Assembly (NCBI RefSeq): GCF_008042075.1
Contig: NZ_RDBN01000005.1
Span: 554,071-618,070, forward strand
Direction of reading: 5' to 3'
Source: Streptomyces sp. UW30
GTDB taxonomy: Bacteria > Actinomycetota > Actinomycetes > Streptomycetales > Streptomycetaceae
DNA: 64,000 nt
Shown here: positions 22,045 through 31,019 of the stretch, piece by piece
Position numbering within the stretch: position 1 is the stretch's first letter
Layout: every line of letters begins with the position of its first letter
Position numbers and translations under genes: made by a program
The notes under the pieces: model-generated
The model's input: the letters and a program-made list of their open reading frames with translations, nothing else
What the model was told of the DNA's origin: nothing
The model's database searches: none

Positions 22045-23031
22045 ATGACCGTGCAGACCGAACGGCCGCCCTCCGGTCCGGTGGACGTAGTGAAGAAAGC
22101 CGAGAGCGGCTCCGCCGGACCGCGGCCCCGAGCCGCGTCCCGCCTCGGCGCGCTCACCCCGTACCTTCTGCTGCTGCCGGCCTGCGCGGCCACCGTGCTG
22201 CTGCTCGGCTGGCCGCTGGTGAAGGACGTCCTGCTGTCGTTCCAGAACCTCAACATGGCGCAGCTGATCCAGCACGTCACCGAGTGGAACGGCATCGACA
22301 ACTACAAGGAGGTCCTCACCGGCGAGGACTTCTGGCGCGTCACCCTGCGCTCGATCCTGTTCACGGCGGTCAACGTCGCCCTGATCATGGCCCTGGGCAC
22401 CCTGGTCGGCCTGCTGCTCGCCCGCCTCGGCCAGCGGATGCGGGTCATGCTGCTGCTCGGGCTCGTGCTGGCCTGGGCGATGCCCGTGGTCGCTGCGAGC
22501 ACCGTCTACCAGTGGCTGTTCGCGCAGCGCTTCGGCGTCGTCAACTGGGTGCTGGACAAGCTGGGTTGGCACTCCATGGCCGACTACAGCTGGACCAGCA
22601 GCCAGATGTCGACGTTCTTCGTGGTCACGGTGCTGATCGTCTGGATGTCGATCCCGTTCGTCGCGATCAACCTGTACGCGGCCACGACCACCATCCCGGG
22701 CGAGCTGTACGAGGCCGCGGCGCTGGACGGCGCGGGCGCCTGGAAGAGCTTCACCACGGTGACCCTGCCCTTCCTGCGGCCGTTCCTCTACGCCACGACC
22801 TTCCTGGAGATCATCTGGGTCTTCAAGGCGTTCGTGCAGGTCTTCACCATCAACGGCGGCGGCCCCGACCGGCTCACCGAGATCCTGCCCGTCTACGCCT
22901 ACATCGAGGGCGTCGGCAACCAGCACTACGGCATGGGCGCCGCGATCGCCGTCCTGACCATCCTGATCCTGCTCGGCCTGACCGCGTACTACCTCAGGAT
23001 CGTGCTCAAGCAAGAGGAGGACGAGCTGTGA
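22045..23031 (+). CDS. dasB: DasB, ABC sugar permease (MalF type)
   Basis: A 328-residue inner-membrane permease with six predicted helices. The EAA loop (residues about 225-245, YEAAALDGAGAWKSF) docks the ATPase. It pairs with DasC. No ATPase gene is present in the cluster; in Streptomyces the shared ATPase MsiK, encoded elsewhere, energises this system. The stop overlaps the dasC GTG start by 4 bases. Confidence 0.95.
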   Translation: MTVQTERPPSGPVDVVKKAESGSAGPRPRAASRLGALTPYLLLLPACAATVLLLGWPLVKDVLLSFQNLNMAQLIQHVTEWNGIDNYKEVLTGEDFWRVTLRSILFTAVNVALIMALGTLVGLLLARLGQRMRVMLLLGLVLAWAMPVVAASTVYQWLFAQRFGVVNWVLDKLGWHSMADYSWTSSQMSTFFVVTVLIVWMSIPFVAINLYAATTTIPGELYEAAALDGAGAWKSFTTVTLPFLRPFLYATTFLEIIWVFKAFVQVFTINGGGPDRLTEILPVYAYIEGVGNQHYGMGAAIAVLTILILLGLTAYYLRIVLKQEEDEL

Positions 23032-23858
23032 AGCGCTCGCTCTTCGGCCGCCTGTGGCCCAACGTCACGGCCGTCGTCCTGTTCATCGGCTTCGTCTTCC
23101 CCGTGTACTGGATGTTCTCCACGGCATTCAAGCCGACCGGCGACATCATCTCCGAGGACCCGGTGTGGTTCCCGACCGACATCACCTTCGAGCACTTCAA
23201 GCGGGCGACCGGCGTCGACCACTTCTGGACCTACGTCACCAACTCGCTGATCGTGACCCTGTGCGCGGTCGGCTTCGCCCTGGTCATCGCGCTGGCGGGC
23301 TCCTTCGCCCTGGCCCGGATGCGGTTCAAGGGGCGGCGCGGGTTCGTCATCGGCTTCATGATGGCCCAGATGGCGCCCTGGGAGGTCATGATCATCGCGA
23401 TGTACATGATCGTGCGGGACGCGTCGCTGCTGAACAGCCTCGTGCCGCTGACGGTCTTCTACATGATGATGATCCTGCCCTTCACCATCCTGACCCTGCG
23501 CGGCTTCGTCGCCGCCGTGCCGCGGGAGCTGGAGGAGGCCGCGATGGTCGACGGCTGCAGCCGCGCCCAGGCGTTCCGCAAGGTCATCCTGCCGCTGCTG
23601 GCGCCGGGCCTGATGTCCACGTCCCTGTTCGGCTTCATCACCGCATGGAATGAATTCCCCCTGGTCCTGGTGCTGAACAAGGAGGCCGAGGCGCAGACCC
23701 TGCCACTGTGGCTGTCCAGCTTCCAGACCGCCTTCGGCAACGACTGGGGCGCGACGATGGCGGCGTCCTCCCTCTTCGCCATCCCCATCCTGATCCTCTT
23801 CGTCTTCCTGCAGCGCAGGGCTGTCAGCGGCCTGACGGCCGGCGCCGTGAAGGGATAA
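23028..23858 (+). CDS. dasC: DasC, ABC sugar permease (MalG type)
   Basis: A 276-residue permease with six helices and an EAA loop (LEEAAMVDGCSRAQAFRKV). It is translationally coupled to dasB (GTGA overlap). It is the second half of the chitobiose channel and is followed after 9 bases by dasD, so dasBCD form one transcription unit. Confidence 0.95.
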   Translation: MKRSLFGRLWPNVTAVVLFIGFVFPVYWMFSTAFKPTGDIISEDPVWFPTDITFEHFKRATGVDHFWTYVTNSLIVTLCAVGFALVIALAGSFALARMRFKGRRGFVIGFMMAQMAPWEVMIIAMYMIVRDASLLNSLVPLTVFYMMMILPFTILTLRGFVAAVPRELEEAAMVDGCSRAQAFRKVILPLLAPGLMSTSLFGFITAWNEFPLVLVLNKEAEAQTLPLWLSSFQTAFGNDWGATMAASSLFAIPILILFVFLQRRAVSGLTAGAVKG

Positions 23859-23867
23859 CGCCACCCG

Positions 23868-25355
23868 ATGACGACATTCGCCAGCGGCACCGACACTCTG
23901 ACGCGTGACGCCCTGACCGTTCTGCAGCCCGGCTTCACCGGCACCACCGCCCCCGACTGGCTGCTGCGCCGGCTCGGCGAGGGCCTCGCCTCCGTCGGCC
24001 TGTTCGGCCGCAACATCGCCTCGCCCGAGCAACTGGCAGCCCTGACCGCCCAGTTGCGCGCCGAACGCGACGACGTCCTGGTCGCGATCGACGAGGAGGG
24101 GGGTGATGTGACGCGGCTGGAGGTGCGCACCGGTTCCAGCTTCCCCGGCAACCACGCGCTCGGCGCGGTGGACGACGTGGAGCTGACGCGGGAGGTGGCC
24201 TTCGAGATGGGCCGCCGCCTGGCCGCCTGCGGAGTGAACCTCAACTGGGCCCCGTCGGCCGACGTGAACTCCAACCCCTCGAACCCGGTCATCGGCGTAC
24301 GTTCCTTCGGCGCCGACACCGCCCTGGTCGCCCGGCACACCGCCGCCTACGTCACCGGCCTGCAGTCGGCGGGCGTCGCGGCCTGCACCAAGCACTTCCC
24401 CGGCCACGGCGACACCGCGGTCGACTCCCACCACGCCCTGCCCCGTATCGACGCGGACGCCTCGGTGCTGGCGGAGCGCGAACTCTCCCCGTTCCGCGCG
24501 GCGATCGCCGCCGGCACGCGGGCGGTGATGAGCGCGCACATCCTCGTCCCCGCCCTCGACCCGGACCGCCCGGCGACCCTCTCCCGCCCGGTCCTGACCG
24601 ACCTCCTGCGCGGCGAACTCGGCTACACCGGCCTCATCGTCACCGACGGCATGGAGATGCAGGCCATCGCCGCCACCTACGGCATCGAACGCGGCAGCGT
24701 CCTCGCCATCGCGGCCGGCGCCGACGCGATCTGCGTGGGCGGCGGCCTGGCGGACGACGAGACGGTACGGCGCCTGCGCGACGCGTTGGTCGCGGCGGTC
24801 CGCTCGGGCGAACTGGCCGAGGCCCGGCTGGCGGAGGCGGCGGAACGCGTCCGCGAGCTGGCCCGCTGGACGGCGACGACGGCGGTACCGGCGGCCGAGG
24901 GTGAGGGACGCAAGGACATCGGCCTCGTCGCCGCTCGCCGCGCCCTGAGGGTGACGGCGGCGTCGCCCTTCACTCCGCTCACCGAAGCGCCGTTCGTCGC
25001 CGCGTTCACCCCGGTCGCGAACATCGCGGTGGGCGACGAGACCCCGTGGGGCGTGGCGGCCGAACTGGCCCGCCTCCTCCCCGGCACGCAGACGGGCAGT
25101 TACACGGGCGAGGACGCGGCCCGAGCGGCCCTCGAAGCGGCCGGCAGCCGCCGAGTCGTGGCCGTGGTCCGCGACGAACACCGCCACCCCTGGATGGCGG
25201 CGGCCCTGGACACCCTCCTGTCGTCCCGCCCCGACACGATCATCGTCGAGATGGGCGTCCCCCAGGCGTCCCCCCGAGGCGCCCTGCACATCGCCACCTA
25301 CGGGGCGGCCAGGGTGTGCGGGCGGGCGGCGGCGGAGGTCATCGCGGGGGAGTGA
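23868..25355 (+). CDS. dasD: GH3 beta-N-acetylglucosaminidase (intracellular)
   Basis: A 495-residue glycoside hydrolase of family 3, NagZ-like. The motif KHFPGHGDTAVDSHHALP carries the His-Asp acid/base dyad typical of GH3 glucosaminidases, and the Asp in IVTDGMEM is the nucleophile. It has no signal peptide, so it should act on imported chitobiose in the cytoplasm, releasing GlcNAc. The C-terminal 130 residues form an extra domain rich in Ala. It is cotranscribed with dasBC. Confidence 0.92.
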   Translation: MTTFASGTDTLTRDALTVLQPGFTGTTAPDWLLRRLGEGLASVGLFGRNIASPEQLAALTAQLRAERDDVLVAIDEEGGDVTRLEVRTGSSFPGNHALGAVDDVELTREVAFEMGRRLAACGVNLNWAPSADVNSNPSNPVIGVRSFGADTALVARHTAAYVTGLQSAGVAACTKHFPGHGDTAVDSHHALPRIDADASVLAERELSPFRAAIAAGTRAVMSAHILVPALDPDRPATLSRPVLTDLLRGELGYTGLIVTDGMEMQAIAATYGIERGSVLAIAAGADAICVGGGLADDETVRRLRDALVAAVRSGELAEARLAEAAERVRELARWTATTAVPAAEGEGRKDIGLVAARRALRVTAASPFTPLTEAPFVAAFTPVANIAVGDETPWGVAAELARLLPGTQTGSYTGEDAARAALEAAGSRRVVAVVRDEHRHPWMAAALDTLLSSRPDTIIVEMGVPQASPRGALHIATYGAARVCGRAAAEVIAGE

Positions 25356-25455
25356 GCGCACACCGACCGCCGAACCGCCCCTGCGGGGGCGGGAACACGG
25401 TGATCGAACACCTGGGATAGCGTCCCTCTCACTCCGGACGAGTGAGAGGGACGTC

Positions 25456-25935
25456 GTGCAGTTTCAGGTTCAGACGCGTGGACGGCGTGGGCGCCGGTGG
25501 GTCGCCTTCGGGATGATCGCGTTCGGAACGGTGTTCCTGGTCGTCGGGCTGATCCTGGCGGGGATATCGGTCTCGTTCCTCGCGGACGCGGAGCGCGCCC
25601 GGGGCACGGTGGTGGAACTGGAGTGGCGCAGCGACGACAACGGCGCTTCCCGCAAGGCCCGGGAGAGCAACAGGCCCGTGGCCTACCCGGTGGTCGAGTT
25701 CACGTCGGCCGACGGCACGTCAAGGACGTTCCGCGGCTCGACGGGATCCAATCCGCCGTCGTACGAGGAGGGCGAGCAGGTCGAGGTCCTCTACCGCGCC
25801 GATTCTCCCGAGGACGCCCGGATCAACGGCTTCGCCTCGCTGTGGCTGCTGCCGCTGATCTTCGGCGGGCTCGGGCTCGTGATCGCGGGCATCGGGACGG
25901 CTGTCGCGGTGCTCGGGCGGCGGCGCACTGGCTGA
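25456..25935 (+). CDS. DUF3592 membrane protein
   Basis: A 159-residue protein with a membrane helix at each end (about 18-42 and 130-152) and a soluble beta-rich middle with the family pattern VVEFTSADG...GEQVEVLYR. It starts at GTG 25456. It lies between dasD and the convergent nagB. No function is known for the family. Confidence 0.85.
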   Translation: MQFQVQTRGRRGRRWVAFGMIAFGTVFLVVGLILAGISVSFLADAERARGTVVELEWRSDDNGASRKARESNRPVAYPVVEFTSADGTSRTFRGSTGSNPPSYEEGEQVEVLYRADSPEDARINGFASLWLLPLIFGGLGLVIAGIGTAVAVLGRRRTG

Positions 25936-25965
25936 GCCGGCCCGGAACCCGCGTACACGGCCTGC

Positions 25966-26751
25966 TCAGATCCCTTGCCACTCCGGCTTGTTGACGTAGG
26001 TGTGCCGGAAGTAGTCGGCCAGCTTCAGCTTCGACGCGGCCGCCTCGTCGACGACGACCGTGGCGTGCGGGTGCAGTTGCAGCGCCGAGGCCGGACAGAC
26101 GGCCGCGACCGGTCCCTCGACGGTCGCCGCGACCGCGTCCGCCTTGCCCTCGCCGGTGGCCAGCAGCACCAGGTGCCGCGCCTCCAGGATCGTGCCGATC
26201 CCCTGCGTGATGACGTGATGCGGGACCTGGTCGATGTCCCCCTCGAAGAACCGCGCGTTGTCGATGCGGGTCTGCTCGGTCAGCGTCTTGATCCGCGTCC
26301 GCGAAGCCAGCGACGAACAGGGCTCGTTGAACCCGATGTGCCCGTCGGTCCCGATCCCGAGCAACTGCAGGTCCACGCCACCGGCGGCGGCCAGCGCCGC
26401 GTCGTACGCCTCGCACGCACCCTGTACGTCCTCGGCCGTACCGTCCGGCCCCATGAACGCGTCCATCCCGATCCCGAGCGGCTCCAGCACCTCGCTGCGC
26501 AGCACCGAGCGGTAGGACTCGGGGTGCTCGGCGGGCAGTCCCACATACTCGTCGAGCTGCGCGATCCGCGCCCGCGAGACGTCCACGGCCCCGGAGCGGA
26601 CCTTGGCCGCGAGCGCCGCGTAGATGGGCAGCGGCGTCGACCCGGTGGCCACGCCGAGCACGGCGTCGGGCCTGCGCCCGAGCAGCTGGGCCATGGCCTC
26701 GGCTATCAGCTCGCCACCCGCCTTGGCGTCCGGAACGATGACAACTTCCAC
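25966..26751 (-). CDS. nagB: Glucosamine-6-phosphate deaminase
   Basis: Converts glucosamine-6-phosphate to fructose-6-phosphate and ammonia. The 261-residue protein has the family motifs GVATGSTP (phosphate loop), QLDEYVGL (catalytic Asp) and GIGTDGHIGFNEP (ring-opening His and Glu). A DasR operator lies 52 bases before its start, so the last step of GlcNAc catabolism is regulated with import. It is convergent with the DUF3592 gene and divergent from the SIS gene. Confidence 0.96.
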   Translation of the reverse strand: MEVVIVPDAKAGGELIAEAMAQLLGRRPDAVLGVATGSTPLPIYAALAAKVRSGAVDVSRARIAQLDEYVGLPAEHPESYRSVLRSEVLEPLGIGMDAFMGPDGTAEDVQGACEAYDAALAAAGGVDLQLLGIGTDGHIGFNEPCSSLASRTRIKTLTEQTRIDNARFFEGDIDQVPHHVITQGIGTILEARHLVLLATGEGKADAVAATVEGPVAAVCPASALQLHPHATVVVDEAAASKLKLADYFRHTYVNKPEWQGI

Positions 26752-26802
26752 GCTGGGCCTGCCGATCTGAAGAGGGTCTCGAAGGGCACCCTGAAAGGGG
26801 CA

Positions 26803-26818
26803 TGTGGTTTAGACCAAT
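26803..26818 (-). promoter_or_regulatory. dre (DasR operator) of nagB
   Basis: TGTGGTTTAGACCAAT contains the palindromic TGGTTTAGACCA core of the DasR site, in the nagB/SIS intergenic region. It may control both divergent genes. Confidence 0.85.
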
Positions 26819-27009
26819 CTAACAGAGCGGGGACCCCGAGGCCCAGGTGAACGCAAGCCCCACGGACATTTCGAGAGCCCGCCGGGCAGGCGTCATTCCC
26901 CAGGGGGGAGTGGAATGGAGACTGTGTGTCCGAACCGTCCCTCCGACCCGTCCGTCCGGAGCGACAGTCGCCATGCCCGGCACGACAAACGCGAGAGCAG
27001 GAAGGGCCC

Positions 27010-28098
27010 ATGACCACCACGACGCCGTACCCGCCCGACCCCCAGGCCCCGCACAACGACCTCCCCGGCCGCGTCATGGCCCGCGAGATGGCCGAACAGC
27101 CCGCCGTACTGCGCCGGATCCTGTCCCAGGGCGCCCCGGCCATCCGCCAGGTCGCCCAGGAGATCGCCGCCCGCTCCCCGCGCTTCGTCCTGCTCACCGC
27201 CCGCGGCACCTCCGACCACGCCGCGCTCTACGCCAAGTACCTCCTGGAGATCCGCCTCGGCCTGCCCTGCGGTCTGACCTCGATGTCGACGACCACGGCC
27301 TACGGCGCGCGCCCCGACCTCACCGACGTCCTCGTCATCACCGTCAGCCAGTCCGGCGGCTCACCGGACCTGGTCGCCTCGACCCGGGCCGCCCGCGAGG
27401 CCGGCGCGATCACGCTCGCGGTGACCAACAACCCCGACTCCCCGCTGGCCGGCGTCTCCGAGTACCACCTCGACATCATGGCCGGACCCGAGCGGGCCCT
27501 TCCCGCGACCAAGACCTATACGGCCTCCCTCCTCACCCTGTACCTCTTCGTCGAAGGTCTGCGCGACGGCGACGGCAGCGCCGCCAAGGTGCTCCCGGAC
27601 ATCGCCGAACGACTGCTCGCCCGGCAGGACGAGGTCCGCACCCTCGCCGCCCGCTACCGCTTCGCCGAACGCATGGTGATCACCTCCCGCGGCTACGGCT
27701 ATCCGACGGCCAAGGAAGCCGCCCTCAAGCTGATGGAGACCAGCTACATCCCGGCGCTCGCCTACTCCGGCGCCGACCTCCTGCACGGCCCGCTCGCCAT
27801 GGTCGACAACGTCTCCCCGGTCATCGCGGTCGTCACCGACGGCAAGGGCGGCGAGGCCCTGCGGCCCGTCCTCGACCGGCTCCGCGGCCGCGGCGCCGAC
27901 CTGGTCGTCATCGGGCCCCGGCACCAGGTCGAACAGGCCTCGGCCGGCTTCGTCCTGCCCACCGAGGACGTCGCCGAGGAGCTCCAGCCGATCCTGGAGA
28001 TCCTCCCGCTCCAGCTCCTGGCCTACGAGGTCACCATCGCCCGAGGCCAGGACCCGGACGCGCCGCGGGCTCTGGCGAAGGTGACGGAGACGCGCTGA
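27010..28098 (+). CDS. Double SIS-domain sugar-phosphate isomerase/deaminase (GlmS-isomerase-like)
   Basis: A 362-residue protein made of two SIS domains (about 35-185 and 205-350). It corresponds to the isomerase half of GlmS without the glutaminase half. Sugar-phosphate-binding serine loops are visible as LLTARGTSDHA and TVSQSGGSPD. Without a glutamine domain it could work as an ammonia-releasing NagB-II-type deaminase or as a glucosamine-phosphate synthase using free ammonia. Its place opposite nagB across a DasR site supports aminosugar metabolism. It starts at ATG 27010, with GGAAGGG just upstream. Confidence 0.88.
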   Translation: MTTTTPYPPDPQAPHNDLPGRVMAREMAEQPAVLRRILSQGAPAIRQVAQEIAARSPRFVLLTARGTSDHAALYAKYLLEIRLGLPCGLTSMSTTTAYGARPDLTDVLVITVSQSGGSPDLVASTRAAREAGAITLAVTNNPDSPLAGVSEYHLDIMAGPERALPATKTYTASLLTLYLFVEGLRDGDGSAAKVLPDIAERLLARQDEVRTLAARYRFAERMVITSRGYGYPTAKEAALKLMETSYIPALAYSGADLLHGPLAMVDNVSPVIAVVTDGKGGEALRPVLDRLRGRGADLVVIGPRHQVEQASAGFVLPTEDVAEELQPILEILPLQLLAYEVTIARGQDPDAPRALAKVTETR

Positions 28099-28194
28099 AG
28101 GCGCGTGTGCCGGGCCGCCGCCGTGGGCGACGCTCCGCCCCGACTCCCTCCTCCGCCTTGCACCTGCCCGCCCCCTCAGGCTCGAACAACCTCG

Positions 28195-28382
28195 CGGGCG
28201 AGAGCCGTATCGACGCGGATATCGCCACCGGCACCCTCCCCGAGGGCATCGACGCCGCCGCCCTCGCCCGGCACGTCGGCGCGATGATCCAGGGCATGGC
28301 GCAACAGGCGCGCGACGGGGCGAGCCGCGAGGAGTTGGAGGCGCTCGTGGAAATTGGCATGGCCATCTGGCCCCGCACATGA
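28195..28382 (+). pseudogene. Remnant of a TetR-family regulator (C-terminal end only)
   Basis: After the SIS gene stop, one frame reads TGTLPEGIDAAALARHVGAM, then IQGMAQQARDGASREELEAL and ...GMAIWPRT before a stop at 28382. This is the typical end of Streptomyces TetR regulators. No DNA-binding N-terminal domain precedes it: upstream in the frame is only the shadow of the SIS gene. It is therefore the tail of a lost regulator. Confidence 0.65.
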
Positions 28383-28500
28383 ACCCACACGGGTTAGGCT
28401 GCGTGATGTATGCGAGGGCGTCCTACAAGTTCTCCAACTGGTTCGGAGCCCGGCGAAGAAGCGTCAACAGCAAACACGCTCCAACGCATGGACACACCAG

Positions 28501-28516
28501 AGTGGTCTAGTCCACA
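28501..28516 (+). promoter_or_regulatory. dre-like DasR site in the kinase leader
   Basis: AGTGGTCTAGTCCACA is close to the DasR consensus and nearly palindromic. It is 304 bases before the kinase start. The match is better than two of the four sites at dasA. Confidence 0.75.
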
Positions 28517-28526
28517 ATGCGAAGGA

Positions 28527-28579
28527 GTGCGTAGTACGAGTACGCACCGACTTCCGCCTTCCCCGCACAGGAAGGCGGA
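28527..28579 (+). other. Two tandem RNA hairpins after the DasR site
   Basis: Stem 1 is GTGCGTA/TACGCAC (28527-28533, 28541-28547). Stem 2 is TCCGCCTTCC/GGAAGGCGGA (28553-28562, 28570-28579). There is no U-tract. They may be an attenuator, a terminator of the preceding unit, or a structured leader of the kinase gene. Confidence 0.5.
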
Positions 28580-28804
28580 CGAGGAACCGGAGCTCTCTGC
28601 CCTGACTGCCCCGGATCCTCATCCTTCGGCCGACTGGGACCGCACACCCCACGGCCGATATTGCTCCGGGCTGCGGTGCCGGGAGGGTTGAGGGTCCCTC
28701 TCAGGCGCCGCGGCCCGCGGGTGTTTTCACGGCCGGTTCCCGTTCCCAGTGGCTGGTTTCGAACGATGTCCGTACCGCCAGGTACGCTCGGCCCCGTGCC
28801 CTCC

Positions 28805-30271
28805 ATGAACGAACTCGTACGCCAGCACACGGCCCTCGACGACTCCGACCTCGAGTGGCTCCACCTGCTGGTCTCGGAGTGGCAGCTGCTCTCCGACCTC
28901 TCCTTCGCCGACCTCGTCCTGTGGGTCCCCACCAGCGACGGCACCCGCTATGTCTCCGTGGCGCAGATGCGGCCCAACACCGGCCCGACCTCGTACCAGG
29001 ACGACATGGTCGGCCATCTCGTCCCGCGCGGCCGCCGCCCGATGCTGGACGCCGCGCACGACGAGGGCCGGATCGTGCGCGAGGGCGACCCCGAGTGGCG
29101 CGAGGAGGTGCCGGTCCGCGTCGAGTCGATTCCTGTACGACGTGACGGGCGCGTCCTGGGTGTGATCGCGCGCAACACCAACCTGCTGACCGTGCGCACC
29201 CCCAGCCGGCTGGAGCTGACGTACCTCCAAAGCGCCTCGGATCTGGCGCAGATGATCGCGGCCGGCTCGTTCCCGTTCGCCAATCAGCAGGTCGACATGG
29301 ACGCCTCGCCGCGCGTCGGCGACGGCCTGATCCGCGTCGACGCCGACGGCACCGTCCAGTACGCCTCCCCGAACGCGCTGTCCGCGTACCACCGCCTCGG
29401 CCTCGCCTCCGACCTCGTCGGCCAGCACCTCGGCAGGACCACCGCCGAACTCGCCCCGACCCACGGGCCGGTGGACGAGGCGCTCGCCAAGGTCGCCAGC
29501 GGCTGGGCGCCCCGTAACTTCGAGATCGACGCCAATGACGGGGTCATCCAGTTCCGCGCGATCCCGCTCAAGCCCAAGGGCACCCGCATCGGTTCGCTGG
29601 TCCTGCTCCGGGACGTCACCGAACTGCGCCGCCGCGAGCAGGAGTTGATCACCAAGGACGCCACCATCCGGGAGATCCACCACCGGGTGAAGAACAACCT
29701 CCAGACCGTGGCGGCCCTGCTCCGCCTCCAGGCCCGGCGCATCGAGTCCGAGCGCGGCCGTGAGGCACTGGAAGAGGCGGTCCGCCGAGTCGGCTCGATC
29801 GCGATCGTGCACGAGACGCTCTCCCAGAACCTCGACGAGCGCGTGGAGTTCGACGAGATCGCCGACCGGGTGCTGGCCATGGTCGCCGAGATCTCGCCCG
29901 GCAAGGTCAACGGCCGGCGCACCGGCCGCTTCGGCATCCTGGACGCCGAGGTCGCCACCCCGCTGTCGATGGTCCTGACCGAGATCCTCCAGAACGCCCT
30001 GGAGCACGGCTTCCGCGAGGGCGAGACCGGCACGGTCGAGGTCTCGGCGGTCCGCGGCGGCACGACGAAACAGGTCCGCCTCCTGGTCACGGTCCAGGAC
30101 GACGGCGTGGGCCTGCCCGAGGGCTTCGACCCGCACACCGCGGGCAACCTCGGCCTGCAGATCGTACGGACCCTGGTCGAGGGCGAGTTGGGCGGTTCGT
30201 TCGACATGGTTCCGGCACCGGAGCGGGGGACCAGGGTGATCCTCGACATTCCGGTGCGGGCGCACAAATAG
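28805..30271 (+). CDS. pdtaS: PdtaS-type sensor histidine kinase
   Basis: A soluble 488-residue kinase. It has an N-terminal GAF-like domain (about 1-145), a PAS domain (about 165-285), a HisKA_2 dimerisation segment with the phosphorylated His in IREIHHRVKNN, and an HATPase domain with the N box EILQNALEHGF and G box DDGVGLPEG. This is the architecture of M. tuberculosis PdtaS, which signals to the ANTAR RNA-binding regulator PdtaR. No response regulator is adjacent. ATG 28805 was chosen over GTG 28796. A terminator follows. Confidence 0.9.
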   Translation: MNELVRQHTALDDSDLEWLHLLVSEWQLLSDLSFADLVLWVPTSDGTRYVSVAQMRPNTGPTSYQDDMVGHLVPRGRRPMLDAAHDEGRIVREGDPEWREEVPVRVESIPVRRDGRVLGVIARNTNLLTVRTPSRLELTYLQSASDLAQMIAAGSFPFANQQVDMDASPRVGDGLIRVDADGTVQYASPNALSAYHRLGLASDLVGQHLGRTTAELAPTHGPVDEALAKVASGWAPRNFEIDANDGVIQFRAIPLKPKGTRIGSLVLLRDVTELRRREQELITKDATIREIHHRVKNNLQTVAALLRLQARRIESERGREALEEAVRRVGSIAIVHETLSQNLDERVEFDEIADRVLAMVAEISPGKVNGRRTGRFGILDAEVATPLSMVLTEILQNALEHGFREGETGTVEVSAVRGGTTKQVRLLVTVQDDGVGLPEGFDPHTAGNLGLQIVRTLVEGELGGSFDMVPAPERGTRVILDIPVRAHK

Positions 30272-30290
30272 CGCTGCCCTGGACAGCAAA

Positions 30291-30321
30291 GAGCCCCAGC
30301 CCGTTCAGGGGGCTGGGGCTC
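30291..30321. terminator. Hairpin terminator between pdtaS and wblE
   Basis: A perfect 12-bp stem (30291-30302 with 30310-30321) and a 7-base loop lie between the convergent kinase and wblE genes. It may serve both directions. Confidence 0.82.
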
Positions 30322-30442
30322 AACATGCTCGTTGCCAGCATTCGCTGCGCATCGGGGGTACTGCGCGCTGCGGCTCGGGGGCGGGAGATGCGTACTCGCT
30401 GTACGCGCCGCCAAGCTCAGGCTGTTTGCGGGGCGGGTGTTG

Positions 30443-30700
30443 TCAGGCGGAGGCCTGACGGGCCCGGTTGCGGGCGGCGCGGCGCTTCATGGCGCGGCGC
30501 TCGTCCTCGCTGAGACCACCCCAGACGCCGGAGTCCTGACCGGACTCGAGCGCCCACTGCAGACACTGATCCATAACGGGGCAGCGACGGCAGACGGCCT
30601 TGGCTTCCTCGATCTGCAGCAGCGCAGGACCGGTGTTGCCGATGGGGAAGAAGAGCTCGGGGTCTTCCTCGCGGCAAACGGCGTTGTGACGCCAGTCCAT
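30443..30700 (-). CDS. wblE: WhiB-like iron-sulfur transcription factor (WblE/WhiB1 type)
   Basis: An 85-residue Wbl protein. The four cluster ligands are Cys9, Cys37, Cys40 and Cys46 (C...CxxC...C), the conserved turn GVWGG is at 57-61, and the C-terminal arm is strongly basic for DNA contact. Sequence and context fit WblE, the Streptomyces counterpart of the essential mycobacterial WhiB1. Wbl proteins bind region 4 of the housekeeping sigma factor and respond to NO or oxygen through the 4Fe-4S cluster. Confidence 0.94.
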   Translation of the reverse strand: MDWRHNAVCREEDPELFFPIGNTGPALLQIEEAKAVCRRCPVMDQCLQWALESGQDSGVWGGLSEDERRAMKRRAARNRARQASA

Positions 30701-31019
30701 GGCTGCTACCTCTCCTTGGTATTACGTGCTGATTGCTTGTGAATGTGAACGCTTTCACGAATCCCTCAACAAGTGAAGGGCCGAACGCCAGGTTCCCTGG
30801 CGAGGTCCTGTGATTTGAAGAGGGGTTCCGGTGATCAGTGGAGGCCGGTCTTGCGGGCCGTCCCGATCGCCACGTAGAGACTCGCAAACCTCAGCGACGG
30901 ATACAACCCCTTCCGGAAAGTTTTTTTTGATTCCTCGGTGTCGACTAGGTCACAGCCGTACTTCCATGGGGTGGATCCTGGCCTAAACGTTCGAGTGAAA
31001 GGACTTTAGCCCGTTCCGC

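Larger units (their letters stand above)
28383..28804 (+). other. Gene-free leader region before the PdtaS-type kinase
   Basis: This 420-base gap holds no convincing gene; short frames in it match no family I know. It contains a near-consensus DasR site followed by two tandem hairpins (annotated separately), and it probably carries the kinase promoter. Confidence 0.6.

Noticed and set aside
26847-28098. A plus-strand frame overlapping the SIS gene
   Set aside because: The part over the SIS gene is Arg/Pro-rich shadow; only the tail after 28195 has TetR-like character and is reported as a remnant.
28410-28691. A 93-codon frame over the DasR site before the kinase
   Set aside because: Composition is Pro/Ser/Arg-rich without recognised motifs, and it contains the hairpins and operator, so it is taken as leader DNA.
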